Position numbers and translations under genes: made by a program. DNA of 64,000 bases from Thermoflavimicrobium dichotomicum. Lineage in GTDB: Bacteria > Bacillota > Bacilli > Thermoactinomycetales > Thermoactinomycetaceae. The DNA lies in NCBI RefSeq assembly GCF_900114055.1, contig NZ_FORR01000002.1, positions 1-64,000 on the forward strand. Reading direction: 5' to 3'. Of this stretch, positions 25,665 to 35,217 are shown in pieces (within the stretch, counting starts at the first letter, position 1; each line of letters starts with the position of its first letter). The notes beneath the pieces were generated by a model that saw only the letters and a program-made list of their open reading frames with translations, was not told where the DNA came from and did not search any database.

Positions 25665-25792
25665 ATTGCAGCCTCCTCTTGTTCTTTCTGGATGATTAGT
25701 TTTCTTCTCTATTTTTAGACAAATTCCTGTTTAAAATTATCGTATACATGTTTGAAATAAGGAACAGGTTATCTTAAGAGGAGTAACTTTCA

Positions 25793-26062
25793 ATGAGGAG
25801 GTATGGTCCAGTGGATCTTTCTGTTCCCTATCTATGTCCGGCATGCGGAACCAACCGCAGTCGCTTCAATCTGATCAAGCAAGTGGTACAAGCAGTCAAA
25901 AAAGATCCCCATACAGGTGAAATTATGGAATATATAAATGAAAACGATCCTCTTCAATACACCTATCGTGGCGAAAACTATCGGGTACAGTGTGGGGTTT
26001 GTGGAATGATTGAAGCCGAGGAGCTATTTATTCGAAATGCACAAAGACAGCAACATGGATGA
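25793..26062 (+). CDS. Small zinc-ribbon-like protein, unknown function
   Basis: The 89-residue protein contains CPACG (15-19) and CGVCG (68-72), two knuckles about 50 residues apart that would bind one zinc. The part between them (NENDPLQYTYRGENYRVQ) looks like a beta ribbon. I do not recognise a named family. GAGGAG precedes the ATG. It stands alone between the pseudopeptidase gene (divergent) and repeat A4. Confidence 0.7.
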   Translation: MRRYGPVDLSVPYLCPACGTNRSRFNLIKQVVQAVKKDPHTGEIMEYINENDPLQYTYRGENYRVQCGVCGMIEAEELFIRNAQRQQHG

Positions 26063-26117
26063 AAAGGAACCCCTTTGCCAAACACATTCTCCAGTTGTCA
26101 AACCAATGTATCATACT

Positions 26118-26195
26118 GCTTGTTGACATAGTTCCCATTATATACCGGTTTTCCTTTTCCGTTTCACTTTCGCTCAACTGGAAAAGGAAAACCGG
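26118..26195 (+). repeat. Family A repeat, copy A4 (short loop)
   Basis: GCTTGTTGACATAGTTCCCA leads into the arm ACCGGTTTTCCTTTTCC. The loop is only ~18 bases (GTTTCACTTTCGCTCAACT), then GGAAAAGGAAAACCGG. The right terminus is missing. The element lies 16 bp from the pcp stop codon and its perfect 16-bp stem may serve as terminator. Confidence 0.8.
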
Positions 26196-26210
26196 ATTCA
26201 TCTAGATGAT

Positions 26211-26858
26211 TTAGCAGATTTGTCCCCCAGTGATTTGGATATCTTCTTCTCTCTCCATACAAGTCTGAATAGCAATCTGCAGTCCTTTCGCAATCGTTTC
26301 CAGACTCATGCTCGGTTGATCAGGACGATGTGCAACTTGTTCAGGCAAATAAGGAATATGGATAAATCCACCCCGAACATACGGATATTCGGTTGCGATC
26401 AGATGGGCCAAACCATAGAAAAGATGATTACAGACAAACGTACCAGCTGTATGGGAAACACTGGCCGGAATCCCAGCTGATCGAATATTTTCCACCATCG
26501 CTTTGATGGGTAGCGTTGACCAATAAGCCACTGGCCCATCCGGAACGATGGGGACATCAATGGGTTGATTTCCTTCATTATCAGGTATGCGGGCATCATC
26601 AATATTAATCGCAACCCGCTCTACTGAAATGCCCGTTCTGCCTCCTGCCTGTCCCACACAAACAACAATATCTGGTTTGATCTCTTCCATTTTTTCTGCC
26701 AGTACTTCGATGGATCGACGAAATACGGTCGGAATTTGCTCGACATAGACATTGGCATCTTCAATCGAGATGTACTGAAACTGTTTGACAACTTCCCAGG
26801 ATGGATTGATCTTTTCTCCTCCAAATGGGTCAAATCCGGTCAATAATACTTTTTTCAT
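26211..26858 (-). CDS. pcp: Pyroglutamyl-peptidase I
   Basis: The 215-residue protein is a C15 cysteine peptidase that removes N-terminal pyroglutamate (5-oxoproline) from peptides. It shows [19 protein letters not shown] at the start, the Glu region [20 protein letters not shown], the catalytic Cys in [14 protein letters not shown] and a late His in [12 protein letters not shown]. The start at 26858 follows GGAAGGA; an upstream in-frame ATG has no ribosome site. It closes a six-gene 5-oxoproline operon, releasing the substrate used by PxpABC. Confidence 0.95.
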   Translation of the reverse strand: MKKVLLTGFDPFGGEKINPSWEVVKQFQYISIEDANVYVEQIPTVFRRSIEVLAEKMEEIKPDIVVCVGQAGGRTGISVERVAINIDDARIPDNEGNQPIDVPIVPDGPVAYWSTLPIKAMVENIRSAGIPASVSHTAGTFVCNHLFYGLAHLIATEYPYVRGGFIHIPYLPEQVAHRPDQPSMSLETIAKGLQIAIQTCMEREEDIQITGGQIC

Positions 26859-26888
26859 TACAAATCCTTCCTTTTTCGCTTGATCCAT

Positions 26889-27839
26889 TTAAAAAACCAG
26901 GAAGTACATTAAAAACACGTTTACGATTAACAACAAAATGGCAGTGGGAGCCTGTGCTTTGATCACGGCATGTTGATCCTGCAAATCAAGCAGGGCCGCA
27001 GGAACGATATTGAAGTTGGCTGCCATGGGAGTCAATAATGTACCACAATAGCCTGAAAACATGCCAATCGCTGCCATGATGGCTGGATCTCCACCATGTT
27101 TGATCACAATGAGCGGCAAACCAATGCCTGCAGTCAATACAGGGAACGCAGCAAATGCATTGCCCATAATCATGGTAAAGAGAGCCATTCCCACGGCATA
27201 AACAAGGACCACCACAAAGCGATTATCAACGGGAATGACAGAGCTCAACAGTTTCGCAATTACACCACCTACACCTGCTACCGCAAATAATCCACCCAAA
27301 GTTGCCAGCATTTGGGGCAACACAGCCGCCCAGCTAATCGCATCAAACAACCGGCGGGATTCCTTGAATGGCTGTGTCCATTTATCTTTTAACATGACCA
27401 CAGACAAAATCAGGGCAATGACGCAAGCGATACCCAAACTGACCAATGTTGCATTCTTTTCATCCAATAGCACTTGACCATTTATTTTCATATCTTTTAT
27501 AAATAGCACAAAAATAACGGTGACAAGCGGAATACTGATCGCCGGAATGAATATTTTATTGCCCAACCGTTTGAGGCGACTCTCCCGTTCCTCTATACTG
27601 CTTTCCTGATGTTTTCCAGCACGCACACCACCCAAACCTGCGATAAGGGACATTAATATAACCATGATTCCTGCATACATCGGAGGAATGACATCACCCA
27701 ATAAATATATGAGCGCAAATAATCCCCAAAAGGCTCCTGTCAGCCACCTTTTTGGATTGGATCGATCACGAAAAGAAAGAAACGTCACATATGCCATCAA
27801 TAGCCCAAACAGGATGTAAATATATTGCACCTTTATCAT
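26889..27839 (-). CDS. DUF979 membrane protein, predicted 5-oxoproline permease component
   Basis: The 316-residue hydrophobic protein has roughly nine to ten membrane segments and matches DUF979. Typical stretches are VMLKDKWTQPFKESRRLFDAI, MATLGGLFAVAGVGGVI and GMFSGYCGTLLTPMAANFN. DUF979 and DUF969 nearly always occur as a pair beside pcp or 5-oxoprolinase genes and are therefore predicted to form a transporter. That role is inferred. It starts 6 bp after the end of the DUF969 gene. Confidence 0.88.
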   Translation of the reverse strand: MIKVQYIYILFGLLMAYVTFLSFRDRSNPKRWLTGAFWGLFALIYLLGDVIPPMYAGIMVILMSLIAGLGGVRAGKHQESSIEERESRLKRLGNKIFIPAISIPLVTVIFVLFIKDMKINGQVLLDEKNATLVSLGIACVIALILSVVMLKDKWTQPFKESRRLFDAISWAAVLPQMLATLGGLFAVAGVGGVIAKLLSSVIPVDNRFVVVLVYAVGMALFTMIMGNAFAAFPVLTAGIGLPLIVIKHGGDPAIMAAIGMFSGYCGTLLTPMAANFNIVPAALLDLQDQHAVIKAQAPTAILLLIVNVFLMYFLVF

Positions 27840-27845
27840 CGATCA

Positions 27846-28550
27846 TCATTCCTTCCCCGTCACTTCATTTTCTGGAGCCGATTTATTTTCCATCTCGCGC
27901 TGGATTTGCCGATCCAATACAAAAAGACGTGTCGCATGAATGATAAATGCGGCAATTGCTGTGGGAATTCCCCATATCGCAATATGTAGTGGTTCTATCT
28001 GCATCCCATGCTGTGCAAAAAATCCTACCATTAAGAGAACCGCACCAAAGGCAATGAAAATATCTTCTCCAAAAAACAGTCCCACATTATCTGTCGCTGC
28101 TGAATATGATTTAATCTTGTCCCGCAATGATTGTGGCAATTTTCCATATTTATTTTGTGACGCCCCTTCCGCCATGGGAGCTACCAGAGGCCGGACGGTT
28201 TGAGCATGCCCAAACATTGAAGTCAAACCGAGCGCCGCTGTCAGTTCACGAATAAACAAATAAATGACAAGGAGACGGCCTGTTGTTGCTGTTTTGATTT
28301 TACTGATGAGTTTTTGGGCTTGTTCTTTCAGGCCATGACGTTCCAAAATGCCAATAATCGGGAGTGTCAAAAACACAATCGACAAGGTGCGGTTTTTGAC
28401 AAACGCTTCTCCGAATGTTGTCAGGATTTTTTCCACAGATAATCCTGCCGCAATGCCAGTGACCACTCCAGCTACAGTTACAACGAGGAGAGGATTAAAT
28501 CGCAAAGCAAATCCGATAATGACGATCAGAATTCCAATTAAAGTAAACAT
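27846..28550 (-). CDS. DUF969 membrane protein, predicted 5-oxoproline permease component
   Basis: The 234-residue membrane protein has about six segments and matches DUF969: GILIVIIGFALRFNPLLVV at the start, ELTAALGLTSMFGHAQTVR and SAATDNVGLFFGEDIFIA. The start was set at the ATG at 28550 rather than the TTG four codons upstream, since GGGGGAT serves the ATG. It lies 26 bp after pxpA and pairs with DUF979; together they probably carry 5-oxoproline or a related compound. Confidence 0.87.
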   Translation of the reverse strand: MFTLIGILIVIIGFALRFNPLLVVTVAGVVTGIAAGLSVEKILTTFGEAFVKNRTLSIVFLTLPIIGILERHGLKEQAQKLISKIKTATTGRLLVIYLFIRELTAALGLTSMFGHAQTVRPLVAPMAEGASQNKYGKLPQSLRDKIKSYSAATDNVGLFFGEDIFIAFGAVLLMVGFFAQHGMQIEPLHIAIWGIPTAIAAFIIHATRLFVLDRQIQREMENKSAPENEVTGKE

Positions 28551-28576
28551 CTTATCCCCCAATTCATCTGTGATTT

Positions 28577-29335
28577 TTATCTCATCGATTGGACAGAAAT
28601 TCCTTCTTCCTTTAAACGCTGGTAAATTTGTTGAGCCATTTCGAGCGCTTTTGGGCCATCACCATGAATGCAAATCGTATCCGCCTGAAGTGGAATATCC
28701 TTTCCTGTTACAGCACGAACTTTTCCTTCTTTCACCATGCGAATCACTTGTTGTGCCGCCTGTTCTGCATCGTGGATCAACGCCTTGGAAGAACGACGGG
28801 GCGTTAATGTACCATCCTCCTGATAAGTGCGATCTGCAAAGACCTCACTTGCCGTTTGAAGTCCCACTTTTTTCCCGGCTTTAATCAATTCACTGCCGGA
28901 TAAGCCAAACAGGATTAAAGTAGAATCCACATCGTAAACGGCCTGTGCAATCGCTTCAGCCAAACCAGCATCAGATGCCGCCATGTTATATAAAGCACCA
29001 TGCGGCTTGACATGTTGCATTTGGCCTCCTTCGGCTTTGACGAAGGCCATTAACGCTCCCACTTGGTAGACCACCAGGTCATATGCTTCCTGAGGGGTAA
29101 TGGCCATATGACGGCGTCCAAATCCGACCAAATCTGGCAATCCCGGATGGGCTCCTATCGCTGTGTTTTTTTCCATCGCTAAACGCACGGTCCTGCGCAT
29201 CGTCGTGGGGTCTCCGGCATGAAAACCACAAGCAATATTGGCAGAGGTAACAATCTCCAATATCGCTTCATCGTTTCCCATCCGATAAGCACCAAAGCTT
29301 TCCCCCAAATCACTATTCAAGTCAACCGCATACAT
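28577..29335 (-). CDS. pxpA: 5-oxoprolinase subunit A (LamB/YcsF family)
   Basis: The 252-residue protein starts [18 protein letters not shown] and contains [42 protein letters not shown], and the C-terminal [10 protein letters not shown], all diagnostic of PxpA. With PxpB and PxpC it forms the prokaryotic ATP-dependent 5-oxoprolinase that opens 5-oxoproline to glutamate. Its ATG directly follows the pxpC stop codon (TAG-ATG) with GGGAGGG just upstream, showing translational coupling. Confidence 0.96.
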   Translation of the reverse strand: MYAVDLNSDLGESFGAYRMGNDEAILEIVTSANIACGFHAGDPTTMRRTVRLAMEKNTAIGAHPGLPDLVGFGRRHMAITPQEAYDLVVYQVGALMAFVKAEGGQMQHVKPHGALYNMAASDAGLAEAIAQAVYDVDSTLILFGLSGSELIKAGKKVGLQTASEVFADRTYQEDGTLTPRRSSKALIHDAEQAAQQVIRMVKEGKVRAVTGKDIPLQADTICIHGDGPKALEMAQQIYQRLKEEGISVQSMR

Positions 29336-30343
29336 CTATATCCCTCCCTGGCTCCAATACAGTTGGATTCGAGCTTGCAATAAACGGATATTGGATTCTT
29401 GCTCCAAATAAAGCCTTTCTGCTTCAGATATAGTCACTTGAGAAAAGGTGATTTTTTCACCTGGCTTGACTTGAGCGAGAACGGGTAAATCAACGGTAAT
29501 AACCTGTGCCAATTTCGGATACCCCCCTGTCGTTTGACGATCTGCCATCAAGACAATGGGCTTGCCATCCGCTGGAACCTGAACGGTTCCAAACGTAACC
29601 GCTTCCGAAATCATTTCGACTGACTGTTTTAGCGATAAGACAGGTCCTTCCAAACGATAGCCCATGCGATCAGACTGAGGGGTCACCTGGAAAAATGAAC
29701 GCTCAAATATCTCATGGGCTTCTGGCGTAAATAAATCATATTCTTTGCCAGGAAGAAAACGAATGACCGGATCTTTTTGATAACGTGGAAGAATGTCAGG
29801 GCTTACAAAAAAATCGGCCAAAACAAAAGGCTGATCTTTTTTGATCGAAAAACGTTTCACCCGATTACAAATCGGTTGTGACTTCAGTGGCAAGACATCA
29901 TCCCGTTTCAGCGCTCGCCCATGAAATCCGCCAAACTGTCCACGTAAATAAGTACTGTAACTTCCCAATACAGGAGTAACGTCAATGCCGCCAGCTACTG
30001 CCAGGTAAGCCCGACAGCCAGACACACAAGGTCCAAAGCGTAGAATACTTCCTTTTTTCACATAAATGGGACGCCAATTGGGAATGGGTTGATGATTGAT
30101 ACTGGGAGATAAATCTCCACCACAGATCGCAATCACAACGTCTTCCTGAAAGGCTAGTGTTGGCCCCATCAAGGTGATTTCCAAAGCCGCTTCAGTTTCC
30201 CTGTTTCCTACCAACAGATTGGCGATTCGATAGGCGAATGAATCCATCGCTCCCCCAACTACCACACCAAACTTTTGAAATCCAAACCGTCCGCCATCTT
30301 GAATGGTCGTCAAGAGTCCAGGTTGAATAACATGAATTCCCAT
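29336..30343 (-). CDS. pxpC: 5-oxoprolinase subunit C (KipA/biotin-dependent carboxylase-like)
   Basis: The 335-residue protein has the AHS2/KipA signature: GLLTTIQDGGRFGFQKFGV, GAMDSFAYRIANLLVGN, RAYLAVAGGIDV, LGSYSTYLRGQFGGFHGR and MADRQTTGGYPKLAQV. It is a catalytic partner of PxpB in 5-oxoproline cleavage. Six extra codons upstream are open, but the real start is the ATG overlapping the pxpB stop (TAATG), with GAAGGAG before it. Confidence 0.95.
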   Translation of the reverse strand: MGIHVIQPGLLTTIQDGGRFGFQKFGVVVGGAMDSFAYRIANLLVGNRETEAALEITLMGPTLAFQEDVVIAICGGDLSPSINHQPIPNWRPIYVKKGSILRFGPCVSGCRAYLAVAGGIDVTPVLGSYSTYLRGQFGGFHGRALKRDDVLPLKSQPICNRVKRFSIKKDQPFVLADFFVSPDILPRYQKDPVIRFLPGKEYDLFTPEAHEIFERSFFQVTPQSDRMGYRLEGPVLSLKQSVEMISEAVTFGTVQVPADGKPIVLMADRQTTGGYPKLAQVITVDLPVLAQVKPGEKITFSQVTISEAERLYLEQESNIRLLQARIQLYWSQGGI

Positions 30344-31071
30344 TATACTCCTTCTCTCCAAGAATAAAATTCTTCTTCACCCATCGCTCGGAAACGTACC
30401 CGATCTCCTGCCTGCAGTAAGCTGGGAGGGTTTCGATCGACATGGAATAACAAAAGCGGAGTGCGACCGATAATTTGCCACCCTCCCGGAGTTGAAATCG
30501 GATACACACCGGTTTGTGAACCAGCAATCCCCACTGAACCTGCCGGAATGGAAAGACGTGGTGAGGAACGACGTGGAGTGGCAATTTTAGGAGACATCCC
30601 GCCCAGGTAAGGAAAACCAGGTGCAAATCCAATCATGTAAACCAAATAGTCTGTTTCTGTATGAATGCGAATCACTTCTTCGGGTGTCAAACCATGGAAT
30701 TTGGCCACTTCTTCCAAATCAGGCCCAAACTCTCCACCATAACAAACCGGAATTTCTACCAGGCGTGATGTGGATGAGGCCGAATCGTCGAGATGCTGTA
30801 TGGCTTGTTCCAGGTATGAACAGACCTGTTGATAAGGAGATTCCTTTTTCTCTTCCCATACTTTCAGCGGGTCATAATAGACCGTTAGAGTCGTAAAAGC
30901 AAGGGTCATTTCCTTCATGCCGGGAAAAGGATGTTTTTCCAGTTCATCATGCAATTTTTTCACACGCAGATGAACTTCTTCATTGATCTGCTGTCCTAAC
31001 TCAATGGTTACAGCACGATCTCCCAAAGGAAAAAGCTTATGGGAAAAAGGACTGTTTTTTTGAACCAGCAT
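30343..31071 (-). CDS. pxpB: 5-oxoprolinase subunit B (KipI family)
   Basis: The 242-residue protein matches KipI/PxpB (AHS1): PLGDRAVTIELGQ near the start, IPVCYGGEFGPDLEEVA, YMIGFAPGFPYLGG, RRSSPRLSIPAGSVGIAG and the TGVYPISTPGGWQIIGRTP loop. In B. subtilis the homologue also inhibits kinase KinA, but the operon here points to 5-oxoproline breakdown. It is the first gene of pxpB-pxpC-pxpA-DUF969-DUF979-pcp. AAAGGAGGGAG precedes the ATG, and TATAAT at 31108-31113 (minus strand) may be the promoter -10. Confidence 0.95.
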   Translation of the reverse strand: MLVQKNSPFSHKLFPLGDRAVTIELGQQINEEVHLRVKKLHDELEKHPFPGMKEMTLAFTTLTVYYDPLKVWEEKKESPYQQVCSYLEQAIQHLDDSASSTSRLVEIPVCYGGEFGPDLEEVAKFHGLTPEEVIRIHTETDYLVYMIGFAPGFPYLGGMSPKIATPRRSSPRLSIPAGSVGIAGSQTGVYPISTPGGWQIIGRTPLLLFHVDRNPPSLLQAGDRVRFRAMGEEEFYSWREGV

Positions 31072-31220
31072 TTTTTCTTCTCCCTCCTTTCGCCTATTTT
31101 ATCCTTTATTATACAGAATGTTATATATTAGGAAAGGAGTTAGAAATAAAATTATACAAATTACAGGGTAAAGAACCGGAATTCCCTAAAAAATTAACTT
31201 TATATAGAATTATTTTGAGA

Positions 31221-31337
31221 CTGTTGACAAACCCGGTTTTCCTTTTCCAGTTGAACGACTTCTTGCTCGTATTAAAGCAACGGGAGTGAAACGGAAAAGG
31301 AAAACCGGCATATAACGGATACTTTATCAACAAGCTG
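31221..31337 (-). repeat. Family A interspersed repeat, copy A5 (full length, reversed)
   Basis: This 117-bp copy is complete and lies in reverse. On the plus strand it runs CTGTTGACAAACCCGG to CTTTATCAACAAGCTG. Its inner arms CCGGTTTTCCTTTTCC and GGAAAAGGAAAACCGG pair perfectly. No flanking direct repeat was found. Confidence 0.9.
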
Positions 31338-31657
31338 TATTTTCTTTTCATTTTTAAAATAGGGCAATAAATGGAAAAAGAACCAGCTTGCCTAAATAAA
31401 TAATCAAATGAGGAAAAATGGCTACACAAAAGACTGGCATGGAAAAATCCAACAATCACAGTCATTGATCGTCAAATCCTGAATGGGAATGGGAAGAATA
31501 TGATTGTACCGGAAAGCATGATAAACACTCATCGGATCAAAAACAGGAACCACTTCTTGGGCCAACTTCCTGCCATACTCTATTATTCTATCCTTTTCAC
31601 TTTTTTTAGTATAATAATATGAAGTGAGAGCATTTAAGTAGAAGAGGAGAGCCAAAT
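31338..31657 (+). other. Intergenic region before fumarase
   Basis: A TATAAT at 31610-31615 is a probable fumarase -10; its -35 is unclear. AGAGGAGAG is the ribosome site. A minus-strand frame (31422-31655) covers most of the gap but has no ribosome site and crosses the fumarase promoter, so I do not call it a gene. Nothing else was seen. Confidence 0.4.
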
Positions 31658-33202
31658 ATGAAAGCTTTTAAAGAATCCATGCTGAAATTGATCACTGAAA
31701 CATCGACCAATCTGCCACCAGATGTACGGCAAGCGATTCGTGAAGCCAAAGAAAAAGAAGATGCCGGTACACGAGCAAGCCTGGCACTATCGACCATAAC
31801 CGATAACATTCGCATGGCTGAAGAAAATGTTTCCCCGATTTGCCAAGATACAGGCATGCCTACTTTTATCATCTATACCCCTGTTGGCGCCAACCAAATC
31901 GAAATGACCAAACAAATTCGCGAAGCCATCAGAGAGGCAACCAAACAGGGAAAACTGCGTCCCAACTCAGTTGATTCCCTGACTGGAGAAAATAGTGGGG
32001 ATAACCTGGGCCCTGGTCTCCCTGTCATTCATTATCACCAATGGGAAAAGGATTACATCGAAGTACGCCTCATCCTAAAAGGGGGCGGCTGCGAAAACAA
32101 AAACATTCAATATAGCCTCCCCTGTGAGTTGGAAGGATTAGGCCGGGCAGGTCGAGATCTTGATGGAATCCGTAAATGCATCCTGCATGCGGTATACCAG
32201 GCACAAGGTCAAGGCTGCAGTGCTGGATTTATCGGTGTCGGTATTGGTGGGGATCGTACCACTGGATACGAATTGGCTAAAATGCAGTTATTCCGCCCAG
32301 TATGGGATACCAATCCCAATCCGCAACTGGCCAAATTGGAAGAATACATCATGGAAGCAGCCAATCAGCTAAGCATTGGAACCATGGGCTTTGGTGGAAA
32401 TGTCACCTTGCTTGGCTGCAAAATCGGTGCCATCAACCGGATTCCCGCCAGCTTCTTTGTCTCTGTAGCTTATAACTGCTGGGCGTTCCGCCGGCAAGGT
32501 GTCCATATTGATGCAAACAGTGGGGAAATTATCGATTGGCTATATAAAGAGGTTCCAGAAAAGGAAGAGAACAAAAAAGCGAAATCGCCTGCTGCCGTTG
32601 AAGTGAAAAAAGAAGGAGCCCGTGAAATTGTACTCAATACCCCGATTACAGAAGAGCAAATCCGTCAGCTAAAAGTGGGCGACGTTGTGATCTTGAACGG
32701 GCTCATCTATACCGGTCGGGATGCTTTGCACAAATATCTGATCGATCATGATGCACCTGTTGATTTGACCAATGGTGTCATTTATCACTGTGGTCCTGTC
32801 ATGCTCAAGGATCAAGATGGCAACTGGCATGTAAAAGCAGCGGGTCCTACGACCAGTATTCGGGAAGAACCTTACCAGGCTGATATTATCAAGAAGTTTG
32901 GCATTCGGGCAGTGATCGGTAAAGGTGGAATGGGAGCCAAAACACTCCAGGCATTAAAAGAACATGGAGCGGTTTATCTCAATGCCATCGGAGGAGCAGC
33001 CCAATACTATGCTGATTGTATTACCAAAGTAGAAGGCGTCGACTTCCTCGAGTTCGGTATACCGGAAGCCATGTGGCACCTTCGGGTGAAAGGGTTTGCC
33101 GCCATTGTTACCATGGATGCTCACGGCAACAGTTTGCATGCTGATGTGGATAAAACTTCACTGGAGAAATTGGCCCAGTTCAAGGAACCCGTATTCAAGT
33201 AA
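31658..33202 (+). CDS. fumA: Fumarate hydratase, class I (iron-sulfur type)
   Basis: The 514-residue single-chain protein joins the alpha and beta domains of class I hydro-lyases. The N-terminal part carries three candidate ligands of the oxygen-sensitive [4Fe-4S] cluster: C62 (PICQDTGMP), C187 (GCSAGF) and C254 (LLGCKIG), plus KGGGCENKN. The C-terminal part has LNGLIYTGRDALHKYL, GPTTSIREEPYQ and IGKGGMGAKTLQAL, typical of the beta domain. It interconverts fumarate and malate in the TCA cycle. A tartrate dehydratase is the main alternative; the fused layout favours fumarase. It is monocistronic. Confidence 0.93.
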   Translation: MKAFKESMLKLITETSTNLPPDVRQAIREAKEKEDAGTRASLALSTITDNIRMAEENVSPICQDTGMPTFIIYTPVGANQIEMTKQIREAIREATKQGKLRPNSVDSLTGENSGDNLGPGLPVIHYHQWEKDYIEVRLILKGGGCENKNIQYSLPCELEGLGRAGRDLDGIRKCILHAVYQAQGQGCSAGFIGVGIGGDRTTGYELAKMQLFRPVWDTNPNPQLAKLEEYIMEAANQLSIGTMGFGGNVTLLGCKIGAINRIPASFFVSVAYNCWAFRRQGVHIDANSGEIIDWLYKEVPEKEENKKAKSPAAVEVKKEGAREIVLNTPITEEQIRQLKVGDVVILNGLIYTGRDALHKYLIDHDAPVDLTNGVIYHCGPVMLKDQDGNWHVKAAGPTTSIREEPYQADIIKKFGIRAVIGKGGMGAKTLQALKEHGAVYLNAIGGAAQYYADCITKVEGVDFLEFGIPEAMWHLRVKGFAAIVTMDAHGNSLHADVDKTSLEKLAQFKEPVFK

Positions 33203-33220
33203 TGGAAAAAACGGATTCCC

Positions 33221-33270
33221 AGCCAAAAGCGCTTGTCTGGCATAAAGCCGGAAGTGCTTTTGGCTTTTTT
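33221..33270 (+). terminator. Terminator of the fumarase gene
   Basis: AGCCAAAAGCGCTT pairs with AAGTGCTTTTGGCT, followed by six T residues. The rest of 33271-33508 is the promoter zone of the next gene, without a clear motif. Confidence 0.9.
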
Positions 33271-33508
33271 ATAAATGCAAAACGATCCGTCCAGTAATTA
33301 GTACCAGGTTCCATCTTTCTACCTATTCACAGAAATTAGTAGAAAAGATACAATGAAAAAGGGGTATATACTGTGATAGGATTTGGTTGTTGCTCTTTTC
33401 CATGCGGGTGATGGTGAATACTTCCAGAATACAATGAACGATTCGCCATATGGATCTTCGGGCAACAACCATATAACTTTCACGAACTCAATCCAAGGGG
33501 GTTTCATC

Positions 33509-34396
33509 ATGAAACAATGGAAAAAGCTGAGCATGATCGCACTCTCGCTGATCATGGCTCTTGCGTTTCTGCTTCCTGGCTCTGCTTTTGCAGATCAAGC
33601 CGAAACTGTTGTGACACTGGGTAAAGATCTGACACAACAACAAAGAGATGCGATCCTGAAAGAAATGAACGTAGATCCCAGCAAAGTACAGGTCATTGAC
33701 GTAACCAATCAGGAAGAACATCAATATCTCGGCAAATACTTAGATAAACAGACGATTGGGACAAAGGCCATTTCTTCCGCCAAAATCTCTCTTAACAAAA
33801 AAGAGGAAGGGATTTTGGTTGAAACCAAAAACATCACCACTGTAACTGAAAGTATGTATGCCAATGCTGCGATTACAGCTGGCATCAAGGATGCGGATAT
33901 CTACGTCACAGCACCTTTCCCTGTATCGGGAACAGCAGGGCTCACTGGGATCATCAAAGCCTTCGAGCAAGCAACCGGACAAAAGATTGATGAAAATAAA
34001 AAGCAGGTAGCCAGTGAAGAAATCGTACGTACGGCGGATCTGGCCAAGGAAATCGGTGACGGTAATAAAGCCGCCCAATTTATCAAGCGCCTGAAAGAGG
34101 AAATCGCCAAACAACAGCCACAGACAGCAGAAGAATTCAAGAACATCATTATTAACATCTCTAACGAGTTCAACATTAACCTGAACAATGAAACGATCAA
34201 CCAGTTAGTCGTTTATGCCCAAAACTTTGCGAACTTAAATATCGACTTTGATCAGCTTTCCGACCAATTATCCAAGCTGCGTGGAGAGATCAGTAATGTC
34301 CTTCAATCCAAGGAAGCTCAAGGCATTATTGACTCCATCATTCAGTGGTTCGAAGATCTTTTCAACTCCATCGGGGATTTCTTCTCCAGTAAATAA
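33509..34396 (+). CDS. Secreted DUF1002 (YpuA-like) protein
   Basis: The 295-residue protein starts with a signal peptide (MKQWKKLSMIALSLIMALAF..., cleavage after AFA) and continues as DUF1002. It shows TLGKDLTQQQRDAILKEM, KISLNKKEEGILVETKNIT, ANAAITAGIKDADIYVTAPF and PVSGTAGLTGIIKAFE. The family is common in Firmicutes and its function is unknown. The last ~80 residues are helical and Asn-rich. The frame is open 42 codons further upstream, but the signal peptide and AAGGGGG site set the start at 33509. The gene is monocistronic. Confidence 0.88.
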   Translation: MKQWKKLSMIALSLIMALAFLLPGSAFADQAETVVTLGKDLTQQQRDAILKEMNVDPSKVQVIDVTNQEEHQYLGKYLDKQTIGTKAISSAKISLNKKEEGILVETKNITTVTESMYANAAITAGIKDADIYVTAPFPVSGTAGLTGIIKAFEQATGQKIDENKKQVASEEIVRTADLAKEIGDGNKAAQFIKRLKEEIAKQQPQTAEEFKNIIINISNEFNINLNNETINQLVVYAQNFANLNIDFDQLSDQLSKLRGEISNVLQSKEAQGIIDSIIQWFEDLFNSIGDFFSSK

Positions 34397-34436
34397 GTAC
34401 ACAAAACTCTTAAAGAAGAGGTTACTAGGGATCACC

Positions 34437-34502
34437 TGTTGACCCAGTCTCCTTTTTGGTTCCGGGGCTCTTTTTCCGTTTCTCAACTGAAAAAGGAGCC
34501 CC
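34437..34502 (+). terminator. Terminator of the DUF1002 gene, probably derived from a family A repeat
   Basis: GGGGCTCTTTTTCC and AAAAAGGAGCCCC form the stem (one bulge), then TTTG. The upstream CCTGTTGACCCAG and the loop CCGTTTCTCAACTG resemble the end and loop of family A (compare A4), so this looks like a reshaped copy. The resemblance is partial. Confidence 0.65.
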
Positions 34503-34545
34503 TTTGTTTGTGGTGCTCATTCGATAAAACCACCTTGGAATGGGA

Positions 34546-35163
34546 TCACATTTCCCCGATGGTTAATTTCATGAGGTAAAGCGCTGCTCCCCAAATGATG
34601 AGAGCAGAAACCTTGTTGATCAGACGGGAAACTTTCCCCGATTGGTTGATCTTCCCCACGATCCTCCCTGCAAAGGCCAGTCCAAAGAACCATAACCATG
34701 ATACGAGAATGGTAGCGCAAGTAAACACCGTCTTTTCCATTCCTTGATAATGAAGCGCACTTGTACCAATGACACCGATGGTATCCATGATCGCATGAGG
34801 ATTCAAGAGGGATACCGAAGCAGCAAACACCATTTGCTTTTTAGGTGAAAAAATCTCCCCTTTCTCATGGTTCCCGTTTACAGGATCGGCTGTCCATGTA
34901 CTCCAACCCATATAAAGTAAAAAAATAATGCCTATCACCAATAAACCGGTTTTTAGCCAAATGGAAGTGAAAACCATGGCAGATACGCCAAAAACGGCGA
35001 ACAAAATCAGAATCGTATCACAAAGAGATGCCGTAATAACCGCTGGAAGAACATAGCGAAATTGTTTTTGCAATACCCCTTGATTAAAAATAAATACATT
35101 TTGAACTCCTAAAGGTAAAATCAATCCAAAAGCTAATAAAAATCCATGGATAAAAGAATGCAT
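34546..35163 (-). CDS. LysE-family amino-acid exporter
   Basis: The 205-residue protein has six predicted membrane segments. LPLGVQNVFIFNQGVLQ, SLCDTILILFAVFG and SLLNPHAIMDTIGVIG are typical of LysE/ArgO exporters of basic amino acids. It is preceded on the same strand by a MocR-type regulator gene, and its promoter region holds stacked GGTTGG palindromes. That suggests control by this regulator. The exported amino acid is inferred by family only. GGGAGG precedes the ATG. Confidence 0.88.
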   Translation of the reverse strand: MHSFIHGFLLAFGLILPLGVQNVFIFNQGVLQKQFRYVLPAVITASLCDTILILFAVFGVSAMVFTSIWLKTGLLVIGIIFLLYMGWSTWTADPVNGNHEKGEIFSPKKQMVFAASVSLLNPHAIMDTIGVIGTSALHYQGMEKTVFTCATILVSWLWFFGLAFAGRIVGKINQSGKVSRLINKVSALIIWGAALYLMKLTIGEM

Positions 35164-35217
35164 TGGGTTCCTCCCTTTTTTTATCTATCATCTTAATCGG
35201 GAAACCCATAAAAGTCT

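Noticed and set aside
31422-31655. Minus-strand 77-codon frame upstream of fumarase with protein-like composition
   Set aside because: It begins at a TTG without a ribosome site and overlaps the fumarase promoter and ribosome site; no family was recognised.
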